From assembly GCA_027563935.2 (NCBI GenBank), contig CM050454.1:75970596-76034595 (forward strand): a stretch of 64,000 nucleotides of DNA. Reading direction: 5' to 3'. Shown piece by piece: positions 21,461-33,063 of the stretch (the stretch's first letter is position 1; the number at the start of each line of letters is the position of its first letter). Position numbers and translations under genes: made by a program. The notes beneath the pieces were generated by a model. It was not told where the DNA came from. It did no database searches and was given only the letters and a program-made list of their open reading frames with translations. This DNA is from Costus lasius. Taxonomy: Eukaryota; Streptophyta; Magnoliopsida; Zingiberales; Costaceae.

Positions 21461-24400
21461 TTGGAAAAGGAGAAGTTTGCTGGGCCAAACTTCTCAGACT
21501 GGTACAGACAGCTTAAGATTGTGCTTAAAGCTGAGAGGAAGCTGTATGTCCTTGAGTCGGCAATACCGGCTCAACCCGCTGCGAACGCCGCAAGGGCGGT
21601 TCGGGATGCTTATGAGAAGCACGTCAGTGATAGTACTGATGTCGGTTGCCTTATGCTTGCGTCAATGACGCCCGAGCTCCAGCGTCAGCATGAGGATTTG
21701 TCTGCTATTGATATTATAGCAAATCTCAAAATGTTGTATGCTGCACAGGCAAGGACAGAACGCTATAACTTGACAAAACTTTTCTTTCATAGCAAACTGA
21801 CTGAAGGGAGTCCAGTGGGAGCTCATGTGCTCAAGATGATTGGGTACAAAGAGGCCCTAGAGAAACTGGGACATACCATCAATTCAGAACTTGTTGTTGA
21901 TATTATCTTGCAGTCTCTCCCGGCTTCTTTCGATTCGTTCATTATTAATTTTAATATGAACAAAATCGACTGTACTCCGGCAGAGTTACTGAACATGCTC
22001 TGCACCACAGAGCAGACTCTTGAGAAGGGAAAGCCTTCATCCTCTGTCTTAATGGTTCCTTCTAGGAATAAGAAGAAGGGGAAGAAGGGCAAAACCCCTA
22101 TCAAGAGCTACAACAAGGCTTTGAAACAAAAGATGAAGCGGTCAAAGGACAACAGATGCTTCCATTGTGGCTAGCTGGGTCATTGGAAGAAGGACTGTAG
22201 AGCGCTCCAAGGAGAGAAGAAGGGAAGCAAGCCTTTCACTTCTGGCTCAGGTATTTACGTGACTGAAGTCATGCTAGCTTCTTCTATTTCATGGGTGTTG
22301 GACACTGCATGTGGAGTTCACATTTGTTCAAATGTGCAGGAACTCAAGAGAAGAAGATAGGTGGGACAGCATGAGGTGGACCTACGAGTTGGAAACGGGG
22401 CACGGGTTGCTGCTGTTGCTGTAGGAGAATATAACATCTCTTTACCATCTGGTTTTGTATTAGAACTTGACAATTGTTATTTCGTACCAAGCATAACTAA
22501 GAATATTATCTCTATTCCTGCTCTTGTCAGGAAAGGTTTTTCTTTTGAATGCAAAACTTCACAGTGTTGTATTTCATATGATAATATTGTTTATGCAACT
22601 GGGTCGATTAACAATGGGTTATACATGTTGGACATGGAATGTTCTGTACAACAAATTGATAACAAGAAAGCCAAGTATGCTGATGACAGCACCTTGTTAT
22701 GGCATAGTCGTTTAGGCCATATTAACAAGAAGCGCACTAAGCGGTTGCATGATCATGGACTGCTGGGATCATTCTCCTATGAGGAGCTTGATACATGCAA
22801 AGCTTGTTTAATGGGTAAAATGACGAAGACTCCTTTTTCTAATAAAGGTGAAAGGGCATCAGGTTTACTTGACCTTATTCACAGTGATGTGTGTGGGCCT
22901 TTTAGTAAACATGCTAGAGGTGGCTATTCATACTTAATTACTTTTACTGATGATTTCAGTAGGTATGGTTATGTCTATCTAATGAGACATAAGAGTGAAT
23001 CTTTTGACAAGTTCAAAGAATTCCAAAATGAAGTACAAAATCAGTTAGGCCGAAATATCAAGGCACTTCATTCAGATCGAGGTGGCGAATACTTGAGTCA
23101 TGAGTTTACTAACTATCTGAAGGAGTGTGGGATCATCTCACAGCTCACTCCGCCAGGAACACCATAATGGAATGGTGTGTCCGAGAGGAGAAATAGAACC
23201 TTATTGGATATGGTTCGTTCTATGATGAGTCAGGCTACTCTACCTTACTCCTTTTGGGGATTTGCACTGGAAACAGCTGCAAAGGTGCTAAACCGAGTGC
23301 CATCCAAGGCAGTTTCAAAGACTCCATATGAGTTATGGTATGGGAAATAGCCGAGCTTGACATTTATCAAAATCTGGGGTTGCGAGGCTTATGTCAAAAA
23401 GCTCGCCTCTGGGAAACTGGAGAGCAGATCAGATAAATGTATCTTTGTCGGTTACCCTAAAGAAACTAAGGGTTATTATTTCTACTATCCCAAAGAGAAC
23501 AAAGTATTTGTTGCTCGAACGGCTATTTTTCTTGAGAAGGAATTTCTTCTGCAAGAGGCCAGTGGGAGAGAAATAATGCTGGATGAAATTCCAGAAGAAG
23601 GACAAAGTAGTCAAGCACAGTTGGATGAGCCTGAGCCAATAGATCAGGTTAATGTTCAACCTGAGGCTCAGATATCACGGGAACCGCGTAGATCGGGAAG
23701 GATTCGTCGTCAGCCTGAGCGCTATGACGGAATCTACATCATTAATGATGAACCCCTCACTTATGCGGATGCGGTCAGTGGACCGGAATCAGCAAGATGG
23801 CTTGAAGCTATGCGAGCCGAGATGGACTCCATGTCCGACAACCAAGTCTGGGATTTGGTTGATCCGCCTCCGGGAGTAATCCCTATAGGCTGTAAGTGGA
23901 TCTTCAAGAAGAAGAAAGACATGGATGGTAACGTGGTTACCTATAAGGGCAGGCTAGTCGCGAAAGGTTTTAAACAAATCTACGGGATAGATTATGATGA
24001 AACTTTCTCTCTTGTAGCCATGTTCAAGTCCATTCGGATTATTCTCGCGATAGCAGCATATTATGATTATGAGATCTGGCAAATGGATGTGAAGACCGCT
24101 TTCCTTAATGGAAAACTAGAAGAGGATGTGTATATGACACAGCCTGAAGGTTTCATCAATCCATCAGAACGTCATAAAATATGCAAATTAAAGAAGTCCA
24201 TTTATGGACTAAAACAAGCATCGAGGAGCTGGAATATTCATTTTGATGAATCAGTTTGTGAATTTGGTTTCATCAAAAATGAAGATGACCCGTGTGTATA
24301 TAAGAGGTTTAGTGGGAGCGTGATTACTTTCCTAGTCCTCTACGTCGATGATATCTTAATCATTGGAAACGATATTCCTGAACTGCATGCAGTCAAAGCA

Positions 24401-24929
24401 TGGTTAAGAAAATATTTCCAGATGAAAGATTTGGGAGAAGCAGCATATGTATTAGGTGTGAAGATCTATAGAGATAGATCTAATAGGCTTCTAGGGCTAT
24501 GCCAGAGTACTTACATCGATAAGGTCCTGGAGAGATTCCATTTAGAAAATTCTAAAAGAGGATATCTTCCAGTCAGACATGGTCTGAATCTTTCAAAGAG
24601 CCAGTGTCCTCAAACACAGTCTGAGAAAGATGAGATGGACAATACGCCTTATGCTTCGGCTATTGGGTCTATCATGTATGCAATGTTATGTACTCGCCCA
24701 GACGTCGCTTACGGGTTAAGCGTGACCAGTCGGTTCCAAAGTAATATAGGGAAGGCACACTGGATTGCAGTCAAGAACATTTTGAAATATCTTCGGAGAA
24801 CCAAAGATATGTTCTTGATTTATGGAGGTCAGGAAGAACTCAGTATTGAAGGATATACTGACGCTTCATTCCAATCTGACCAAGACGATTTCCGATCGCA
24901 GTCAGGCTATGTTTTTAGCTTGAATGGAG
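21461..24929 (+). pseudogene. gag-pol: E2 gag-pol, four nonsense codons and no start codon
   Basis: The protein follows family A from gag to RNase H. The usual start (ACCATGAGC in E3) is changed to ACCACAGGG, so no ATG opens the frame; the first recognisable codons are at about 21461. Stops lie at 22172 (knuckle), 22358, 23165 and 23348 (integrase). In each case sister copies have a glutamine codon: CAG, CAG, CAA, CAG. Past the stops the domains are recognisable: protease WVLDTACG, integrase HSDVCGPF and ERRNRTLLD, RT with YVDDILII, RNase H to FSLNG. The sequence then runs into the E4 LTR, so the last 14 bases of that open frame (24930-24943) are LTR-derived. Confidence 0.92.
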
Positions 24930-25028
24930 TGAAAGTCCCCTAAACAAGGGGAGGGCGAAACCCTAATAGGCGCATATGAAGGTTTTGATGCAGCGGAAGG
25001 GGTTTCTAGGATCTATGCATGTAATATG
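24930..25028 (-). repeat. 3' LTR of E4, outer part (interrupted by E3)
   Basis: This 99-bp piece starts TGAAAGTCCCC, the reverse complement of a family A LTR end, right after the broken RNase H of E2. It carries the terminal hairpin TCCCCT-AAACA-AGGGGA at 24936-24952. It ends in ATATG, the target site of E3, and resumes at 34767. Confidence 0.9.
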
Positions 25029-25101
25029 TGTTGGGGTATGCCCTTAAGGCTAATGTTTGAGGCCTTGGGATTGTAAAAGTATCATGTAATAAACTCTTAT
25101 G

Positions 25102-25111
25102 TTTATAAAGG
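25102..25111 (+). promoter_or_regulatory. TATA-like box in the 5' LTR of E3
   Basis: TTTATAAAGG is 73 bp from the LTR start, conserved in position with E1, E2 and E5. Confidence 0.55.
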
Positions 25112-25826
25112 CATGGTTGTTATTCAGTTAAGCTACATTGTCTGCTGCAATATATGTTCTTCTGAATAATGTCTCAAAGCTGTTCAGCTAGGCTGACATG
25201 CAGTTATGTCCTTAGTCGATGTATCTTGGTGAACATGAGACAGCCTTGATATGGTTAAGACTAATATGTGTTCTAATCTTATAGGATGCTTCGAGCATGG
25301 AATAAGATGTAGACTCATGGGTACATTGGATGTACTGGACAGACCCTACTAGGATATTCAATTGCTTGTCACAATGTGAATAATCCTTGTTTGCTACAAG
25401 TGGCACATCTCCTCTGACTTGAGATCACTTGTGTTTCTAAATGATGATTGTCATTGTTTTGAGGTAGTTCAATATCATTTGAAACATAATGATTATAGAC
25501 TATCTTGGATAATGATCATGAGTCAGGTTAGGGCACTAGTGATAGACATAGGATTGCCGTCTCCTTGTTTAAGGAGTGTGGTGTTCTAAAGGGGCCCCCC
25601 CGGCTGAGATGATTGAGAAAGTGTATGGCCATACCCAGGTGACTGTGTTCATCTAATCTAATCATGCTCATCATATTGGAGCTACAAGCTTGACACGCTT
25701 GTCCAATAAGAACATCCAGTGGCAAAGGAAATATGTATGCCTAGTGAAGCCTAGTGAAAAGGATTCACACTTGAGCTGTGTTTTGGGTGTAGTCTTGGAA
25801 GACTCTTTCCTTTATATCGGGAGACA

Positions 25827-26974
25827 GTGATGTGTTGCTAGATACCCCTCACTGATCGTGATAATGTAAGTTATCGTTACCGACATTTAAAGGAAACCCT
25901 CAGGGTCGCACAATTTGATGATATGGCTTACTTAAGTCAGATCGTGTGGGCTGAATTGTTTCGGTTCAGTTTAAAGGGATTTAAACTCTGATTGTAAGTG
26001 AGATCTGGTCTGATCATGTTTGATTGATTAGGGCTTGAGATCGGTAAGCTTCGATCGAGAGTGTTGATGCTAGATCGATCAGATCAGAAGCATCTGGAGA
26101 TGAATGGTCAGATCTAGGACCTTAGGGTCTAATTCGATCTAGACTTAATGTTTGGGCTGATTTGGTTTGGTCATTGAACCAAACATCTTGAACCGGCTCA
26201 TGGGTTGAGCGCAAGGTTCAGATGGGAGAAGAGAGTTGCGCATGGTTCACTTGGTGAACGCATAACGCACGTAATCATGGCTTGCTATTTTGGGAACTCT
26301 CGGTCGGTTTTCAACGTGGGAACGTTTCCACGTTCACTTGCAACGCCTCCTCTCTATTCCTCTTGTGAATTCGCTCTTGGCATTAGACGACTCACGGCTG
26401 GTGGCGTGAGTCGTCTAATGCCAAGAGCGAATTCACAAGAGGAATAGAGAGGAGGCGTTGCAAGTGAACGTGGAAACGTTCCCACGTTGAAAACCGACCG
26501 AGAGTTCCCAAAATAGCAAGCCATGATTACGTGCGTTATGCGTTCACCAAGTGAACCATGCGCAACTCTCTTCTCCCATCTGAACCTTGCGCTCAACCCA
26601 TGAGCCGGTTCAAGATGTTTGGTTCAATGACCAAACCAAATCAGCCCAAACATTAAGTCTAGATCGAATTAGACCCTAAGGTCCTAGATCTGACCATTCA
26701 TCTCCAGATGCTTCTGATCTGATCGATCTAGCATCAACACTCTCGATCGAAGCTTACCGATCTCAAGCCCTAATCAATCAAACATGATCAGACCAGATCT
26801 CACTTACAATCAGAGTTTAAATCACTTTAAACTGAACCGAAACAATTCAGCCCACACGATCTGACTTAAGTAAGCCATATCATCAAATTGTGCGACCCTG
26901 AGGGTTTCCTTTAAATGTCGGTAACGATAACTTACATTATCACGATCAGTGAGGGGTATCTAGCAACACATCAC
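25827..26974. repeat. Large near-perfect palindrome inside the 5' LTR of E3
   Basis: The arms 25827-26396 and 26405-26974 are reverse complements about a centre at 26400.5, with an 8-base spacer. By eye there is about one mismatch (near 25978 against 26823). The left arm is normal LTR sequence and the right arm is the extra copy. Identical 80-codon frames on opposite strands (26205-26447 and 26354-26596) are a by-product of the symmetry. Confidence 0.93.
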
Positions 26975-27334
26975 AACACATAACGATAACTTACATTAAA
27001 TTGTGCGTGAAGGTTGACGACAAGAGGATTCGGCCAAATTTTCATCTCATCATCCCTCAAACGATCGAGGAAGCTTTGGAGCATTGCTAGCACAAACCGC
27101 CCCAAAGAAGTAGGCCTTCTTCTTCTTGTGTGCGACAGCCTTTGGAGGAGATCTCTTTTGCTTTCTTCTTCCAAGACACCATCCAAGAGATGGCGACGGT
27201 ATGGATCATTCTCACATCTATCTAAGTTGATCATATGCAATAGAAAGATCTTTGAAAGCCCTTCTTCCGCTTGCAAAATTTTATGCGCCACCCTAATAGG
27301 GTTTTCGCCCCCCTCTCGAAAGGGGTCCTTCAAT

Positions 27335-27347
27335 TGGTATCAGAGCC
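27335..27347 (+). other. Primer-binding site of E3
   Basis: TGGTATCAGAGCC lies two bases after the LTR end and is complementary to initiator Met tRNA. Confidence 0.93.
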
Positions 27348-29158
27348 ATTTATCTATGCATATGATTGCTTAATGCTATATTGTGATCCTTGTTTGCAAA
27401 ACATGCTGAGATCTATAGTTTACATGACATGCGAATATGATAACACATGTTTTATGTTTGCGCATGTTTCAAACTAGGCGCATCTTTGTGATCTTTGTTG
27501 TTGATGTTTTATCAAAAGAATATCACTTGCGCGCCTATCATTAGACTAAGCGCCTACTATAAACCCTTAGACGGGTTAGTAGGGTTGAAGTCATCCTCTA
27601 GGTTAGATCCAACTAGTCTGATCAGACCATCTGACAGCCTAGATGGGTCGACCAGATAGCACCCTTGCGCAAGCAAGAGGTGGCTATAGGTCGGCTGCAT
27701 CATAGGTGTGTAGCGATGTCTGGTTGAGACGTCTGTTGAACGCACATGAGTTAGGCCCGGGCTCACACCCGTTTGCCAGACCTCATCGTGGTCGTTCAGC
27801 CCTTGGTGCATGCATAGTTGACCACTGGGTTGACTCAAGTCAGTTAGGACTTGGTGCATGCAAGGGCACAGGATCTGACTAGAATGGATGAGTGGATCCC
27901 TATTATTGTACCGTTGTAAGGTTGTGGGGGCATATAAGAAAATTAAAATTGATGCCAATGCGGTTTTCGAAATTTTGTTTTCTTATTGGATCACATGCTG
28001 ATGTTTGATGCCATATTGCCTGTTTATTTAATCTTATGTGGGCTGCCTATGTTAAATGTGTGCTGTGCTGGGGCCTGCGTGCCTGGTATTTTTTGTAAAT
28101 TAATTTTTTATATTGTGATCTGCGCATCACATTGCTTAATTTATAAAAATGTTATTGACCTGCGTGTCAATCTTGTCTAGATAGATTAATATGTAAATTA
28201 ATCAGACAAGAGCACAAAGCACACTTGGCAGAGGCGCCTGCAGCAGTGGCTAGACCAGGTGGGAGGTATAGGGTTCGACCCTAGGACCTGGCGCATATTC
28301 CTGGTGGGCGCACCAGAGCTGCAGATGGCGCTTGGGCCCAGGTTTGGGCCAGATGAGCAGCGAAAGCCCCATGAAGAAAAGCAAGTGAAGACTTAAGTTT
28401 ATTTAAGGTCTCACTTAGGCTATGGGCTTTTACCACATAAGATCCATGCTTTCTTTTATTGTTTAATATTAGAATTGCATGATTAGTTTATCTTCTGCTA
28501 TCACCATAGGAATTGCATGATAGTGAAGAAGATAAAAGACCGTTAAAATCCAACGATTAAATATCAAGCTCGTAAGCCTTCTGACGCGAAACCTCACTGT
28601 TCTGATTATCGTTGGAGCCGTGTTGTACCCACTCAGTGGGCACGTCCATCTATCTTCAGACGGTGTGTGATTTCACCTGCGTGTTACAGAGAAGGGATTT
28701 ATCGCTTCTCGTTGCTCAGCATAGCACGTGGTGGTCCAGGGAGTAGGTCGGGTCAGCTTGGCCATGTAGGCTACATATGTGGCGCATATGGTAGCACATG
28801 GAGGCAGCCATCTACGGCATCAGAGATTGTGTTGTACCAACTCAGTTGGCACAGTCTGCTGGATCGCCCAGATGAAGGGGAATCGCACGGGTTGGCGATT
28901 GGCAGGGACTGCCTACCAGAGATTAGTGCTTGTCATCTCTATGCATCTTATCTCGCCTGAGCGGGACGCGGAGACCAAGTATGAAATCTGGATCCCATCT
29001 CACTAAAAGAGTTCTACTCTTTCGGGCTGTTTTGCTGGATTTTTCAGCCAGATAAAATAGTGAGAAAAAGAATCATTCTTAAGTCCTGATTGATTCTTAA
29101 CATTGATACTGACCTTGCTGTTCTTGCATTGTTGTAGATTCCTGCAGCAACAAACACC
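27348..29158 (+). other. Leader of E3
   Basis: About 1.8 kb without a recognisable gene. It holds a tRNA-like box pair (TGGCTAGACCAGG at 28247-28259, GGGTTCGACCC at 28271-28281) with a T-arm-like hairpin at 28269-28283. The three conserved leader hairpins are at 28628-28640, 28837-28849 and 28951-28966. The leader ends ACACC just before the gag ATG. Confidence 0.75.
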
Positions 29159-32100
29159 ATGAGCTTCAATGTGCGATCCCTACTGGAAAGGGAGAAGTTT
29201 GCTGGGCCGAACTTCTCAGACTGGTACGGACACCTTAAGATTGTTCTTAAGGCTGAGAGGAAACTGTATGTCCTCGAGACGGCTGTGCCGCCTCAACCAG
29301 CTGCGAACGCCGCAAGGGCGGTTCGTGAAGCCTACGAAAAGCATGTCAATGATAGCATTGATGTCGCTTGCCTGATGCTAGCGTCTATGATGCCACCGCT
29401 GCAGCGTCAGCATGAGGATATGTCGGCTATAGAGATTATAGCGAACCTCAAGATGCTGTATGCTGCACAGGCGAGGACAGAACGCTATAATTTGACAAAG
29501 CTGTTCTTTCAGAGCAAACTGGCTGAAGGGAGCCCAGTGGGAGCTCACGTGCTCAAGATGATTGGGCACAAGGAGGCTCTAGAGAAACTGGGGCATACCA
29601 TCAACTAGGAGCTTGCTGTAGATATTATTCTGCAGTCTCTCCCGCCTTCATTCGACGCGTTCATTATTAACTTTAATATGAACAAAATCGACTGTACTCC
29701 GGCAGAGCTGCTCAATATGCTCTTGACTACTGAGGAAACTCTGAAGGGAAAGCCTTCAACCTCTGTCTTAATGGTTCCTTCCAGGAACAAGAAGAAGGGG
29801 AAGAAGGGCAAGGCCCCGGTCAAGAACTACAGTAAGGCTCTGAAACAGAAGGTTAAGTGGTCCAAGGAATACAGGTGTTTCCACTGTGGCCAGCTGGGTC
29901 ACTGGAAAAAGGACTGTAAAGCGCTCCAAGGAGATAAGAGGGGAAGCATCGCTTCTGGCTCAGGTATATTCGTGACTGAAGTCATGTTTTCTTCTTCTTC
30001 TATTTCATGGGTGTTGGACACTGCATGTGGAGTTCACATTTGTTCAAATGTGCAGGAACTCAAGAGAAGAAGGCAGGTGGGACAGCATGAGGTAGACCTA
30101 CGCGTTGGAAACGGGGCACGGGTTGCTGCTGTTGCTGTAGGAGACTATTTCATTTCTTTACCATCTGGCATTGTATTGGAATTAAACAATTGTTATTTTG
30201 TACCGAGCATCACCAAAAATATTATCTCTATTCCTGCTCTTGTCAGGAAAGGATTTGCCTTTGAATGCAATATTTCAAAGTGTGTTTTATCTTATGATAA
30301 TATTGTTTATGGAACTGGTTCAATTAACAATGGGTTATTCATGTTGGACATGGAAAATTCTATACAAAATATTGATAATAAGAAAGCCAAGTATGCTGAT
30401 GACAGCACCTTGCTATGGCATAGTCGTTTAGGCCATATTAACGAGAAACGCATTAAGCGGTTGCATGAACATGGACTGCTGGGATCATTCTCCTATGAGG
30501 AGATTGATACATGCAAAGCTTGTTTGATGGGTAAAATGACGAAGTCACCTTTTCCTCACAAAGGTCAAAGGGCTTCAGGTTTACTTGACCTTATACACAG
30601 TGATGTGTGTGGGCCGTTTAGTAAACATGCCAGAGGTGGCTATCAGTACTTCATTACCTTTACTGATGATTTCAGTAGGTATGGTTATGTCTATCTGATG
30701 AGACATAAGAGTGAATCTTTTGACAAGTTCAAAGAGTTCAAGAATGAAGTATAAAATCAGCTAGGTCGAAATATCAAGGCACTTCACTCAGATCGAGGTG
30801 GAGAATACCTAAGTCATGCGTTTACTGACTATCTAAAGGAGTGTGGGATTATCTCACAGCTCACTCCGCCAGGAACACCGCAATGGAATGGTGTGTCCGA
30901 GAGGAGAAATAGAACGTTGCTTGATATGGTTTGTTCTATGATGAGTCAGGCTATTCTTCCATATTCCTTTTGGGGATTTGCACTGGAAACAGCTGCAAAG
31001 GTACTAAACCGAGTGCCATCCAAGGCAGTTTCTAAGACTCCATATGAGTTATGGTATGGGAAACAGCCGAGCTTGACATTTATCAGGATCTGGGGCTGCG
31101 AGGCTTATGTCAAAAAGCTCGCCTCTGGGAAACTGGAGAGCAGATCTGAGAAATGTATCTTTGTCGGTTACCCTAAGGAAACTAAGGGTTATTATTTCTA
31201 CGATCCCAAGGAGAACAAGGTTTTTGTTGCTCGGACGGCTATATTTCTTGAGAAGGAGTTTCTTCTGCAAGAAGCCAGTGGGAGAGAAATAAAGCTGGAT
31301 GAGAATCCAGAGCAAGGACAAAGTAGTCAAGCGCAGTTGGATGAGCTTGAGCCGGTAGAACAGGTTATTGAATTACCTGAGGCTCAGATATCACGGGAAC
31401 CGCGAAGATCGGGTAGGATCCGTCGTCAGCCTGAGCGCTATGACGGAGTCTACATCATTGATAATGATGAACCCCTCACTTATGCGGATGCGGTCAGTGG
31501 ACCGGAGTCAGCGAGATGGCTTGAAGCTATGCGCGCCGAGATGGACTCCATGTCAGATAACCAAGTCTGGGATTTGGTTGATCCGCCTCCGGGAGTTATC
31601 CCTATAGGCTGTAAATGGATCTTCAAGAAGAAGATTGACATGGATGGTAACGTGGTTACCTATAAAGGCAGGCTAGTTGCGAAAGGCTTCAAACAAATCT
31701 ACGGGATAGATTATGATGAAACTTTCTCTCCTGTAGCCATGTTTAAGTCTATTCGGATTCTTTTCGCGATAGCAGCATATTACGATTATGAGATCTGGCA
31801 AATGGATGTGAAAACAGCTTTCCTGAATGGAAATCTGGATGAGGATGTGTACATGACACAACCTGAAGGTTTCACTAATCCATCAGATCATCATAAGATA
31901 TGCAAATTAAAGAAGTCCATTTATGGACTGAAACAAGCATCAAGAAGCTGGAATATTCGTTTTGATGAATCAATCTCTGAGTTTGGTTTCATCAAGAACG
32001 AGGACGACCCGTGTGTATATAAGAGGTTTAGTGGGAGCGTGATTACATTCCTAGTCCTCTTCGTCGATGATATCTTGATCATTGGAAACGACATTCCTGA

Positions 32101-33043
32101 AATGCATGTGGTTAAGGCATGGTTAAGGAAATGTTTCCAGATGAAAGATCTAGGAGAAGCAGCCTATGTGTTAGGTGTGAAGATCTACAGGGATAGATCT
32201 AAGAGGCTTCTCGGGCTGTGCCAGAGTACTTACATTGATAAGGTCCTGGAAAGATTTCATTTAGAGAATTCTAAAAGGGGATATCTTCCAGTCAGACATG
32301 GTCTGAATCTTTCGAAGAGTCAGTGTCCACAAACACAGACTGAGAAAGATGAAATGGACAATACGCCTTATGCTTCGGCTATTGGATCCATTATGTATGC
32401 GATATTGTGTACTCGCCCAGACGTCGCTTACGAGTTAAGCGTGACCAGTCGGTTCCAAAGTTATCCAGGTATGGCGCACTGGATTGCAGTCAAGAACATT
32501 TTGAAATATCTTCGGAGGACCAAAGATATGTTCTTGATATATGGTGGTCAGGAAGAACTCTGTATTGAAGGATATACTGACGCTTCGTTCCAGTCTGACC
32601 AGGATGATTTCCGATCGCAATCAGGCTATGTTTTTAGCTTGAATGGAGGTGCAGTGGTGTGGAAGAGTTTCAAACAGTCAACTGTTGCTGATTCCACAAC
32701 AGAAGCCGAGTATGTTGCAGCCTCGGAAGCATCCAAGGAGGCAGTGTGGATTCGTAAGTTCGTGAGAGAACTTGGTGTCGTTCCTTCGAGTGCAGATCCT
32801 TTGGTTATCTTCTGTGATAACACTGGAGCAATCGCACAAGCAAAGGAACCATGGTCGCACCAGAAGTCCAAGCACATACAGAGACGGTTTCACTTGATCC
32901 GGGAGATCATAGATCGTGGCGAGATCAAAGTCTGCAAGGTACATACAGATGACAATCTGGCAGACCCGCTTACCAAGCCTCTGGCGCAGCAGAAGCATGA
33001 GAAGCACTGTAATAATATGGGTTTGAGATTCCTCAACCATTAG
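29159..33043 (+). pseudogene. gag-pol: E3 gag-pol polyprotein with two nonsense codons
   Basis: The ATG at 29159 opens MSFNVRSLLEREKF, as in E4 and E5. The frame would encode about 1294 residues but has TAG at 29606 (residue 150, CAG in sister copies) and TAA at 30752 (CAA in sister copies). Everything else stays in one frame: knuckle CFHCGQLGHWKKDC, protease WVLDTACG, integrase, RT and RNase H ending LRFLNH. The RT active site is FVDD, not YVDD. Several other changes (RHK to HHK, YGL to YEL) are unique to this copy. The LTRs are almost identical, so the element is young although its own enzyme genes are broken. Confidence 0.93.
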
Positions 33044-33052
33044 ATTAAGTGC

Positions 33053-33063
33053 AAGTGGGAGAT
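33053..33063 (+). other. Polypurine tract of E3
   Basis: AAGTGGGAGAT lies immediately before the 3' LTR. Confidence 0.85.

Larger units (their letters stand above)
17972..24929 (+). mobile_element. E2: copia family A element, interrupted in RNase H by E4
   Basis: It has a 5' LTR, primer-binding site, leader and gag-pol to RNase H. It inserted into the right LTR of C3 after CTAGG (17967-17971). At 24929 the coding sequence stops and the minus-strand LTR of E4 starts; TGGAG (24925-24929) is the probable target site. The RNase H end and 3' LTR should be right of the window. Confidence 0.92.
25029..27332 (+). repeat. 5' LTR of E3 (2304 bp, enlarged by a palindrome)
   Basis: It starts TGTTGGGGTATG and ends GGGGTCCTTCA. 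It is 601 bp longer than its 3' partner because an inverted copy of its own positions 25827-26396 follows them. The hairpin CCCCT-CTCGAA-AGGGG lies at 27310-27325, just before the end. Confidence 0.95.

Noticed and set aside
26205..26596. Two identical 80-codon proteins on opposite strands
   Set aside because: They are a by-product of the palindrome, one being the mirror copy of noncoding LTR sequence.
32678..33040. 120-codon frame antisense to the end of RNase H, repeated at each copy
   Set aside because: It is a shadow of the conserved RNase H coding strand and follows its codon pattern.
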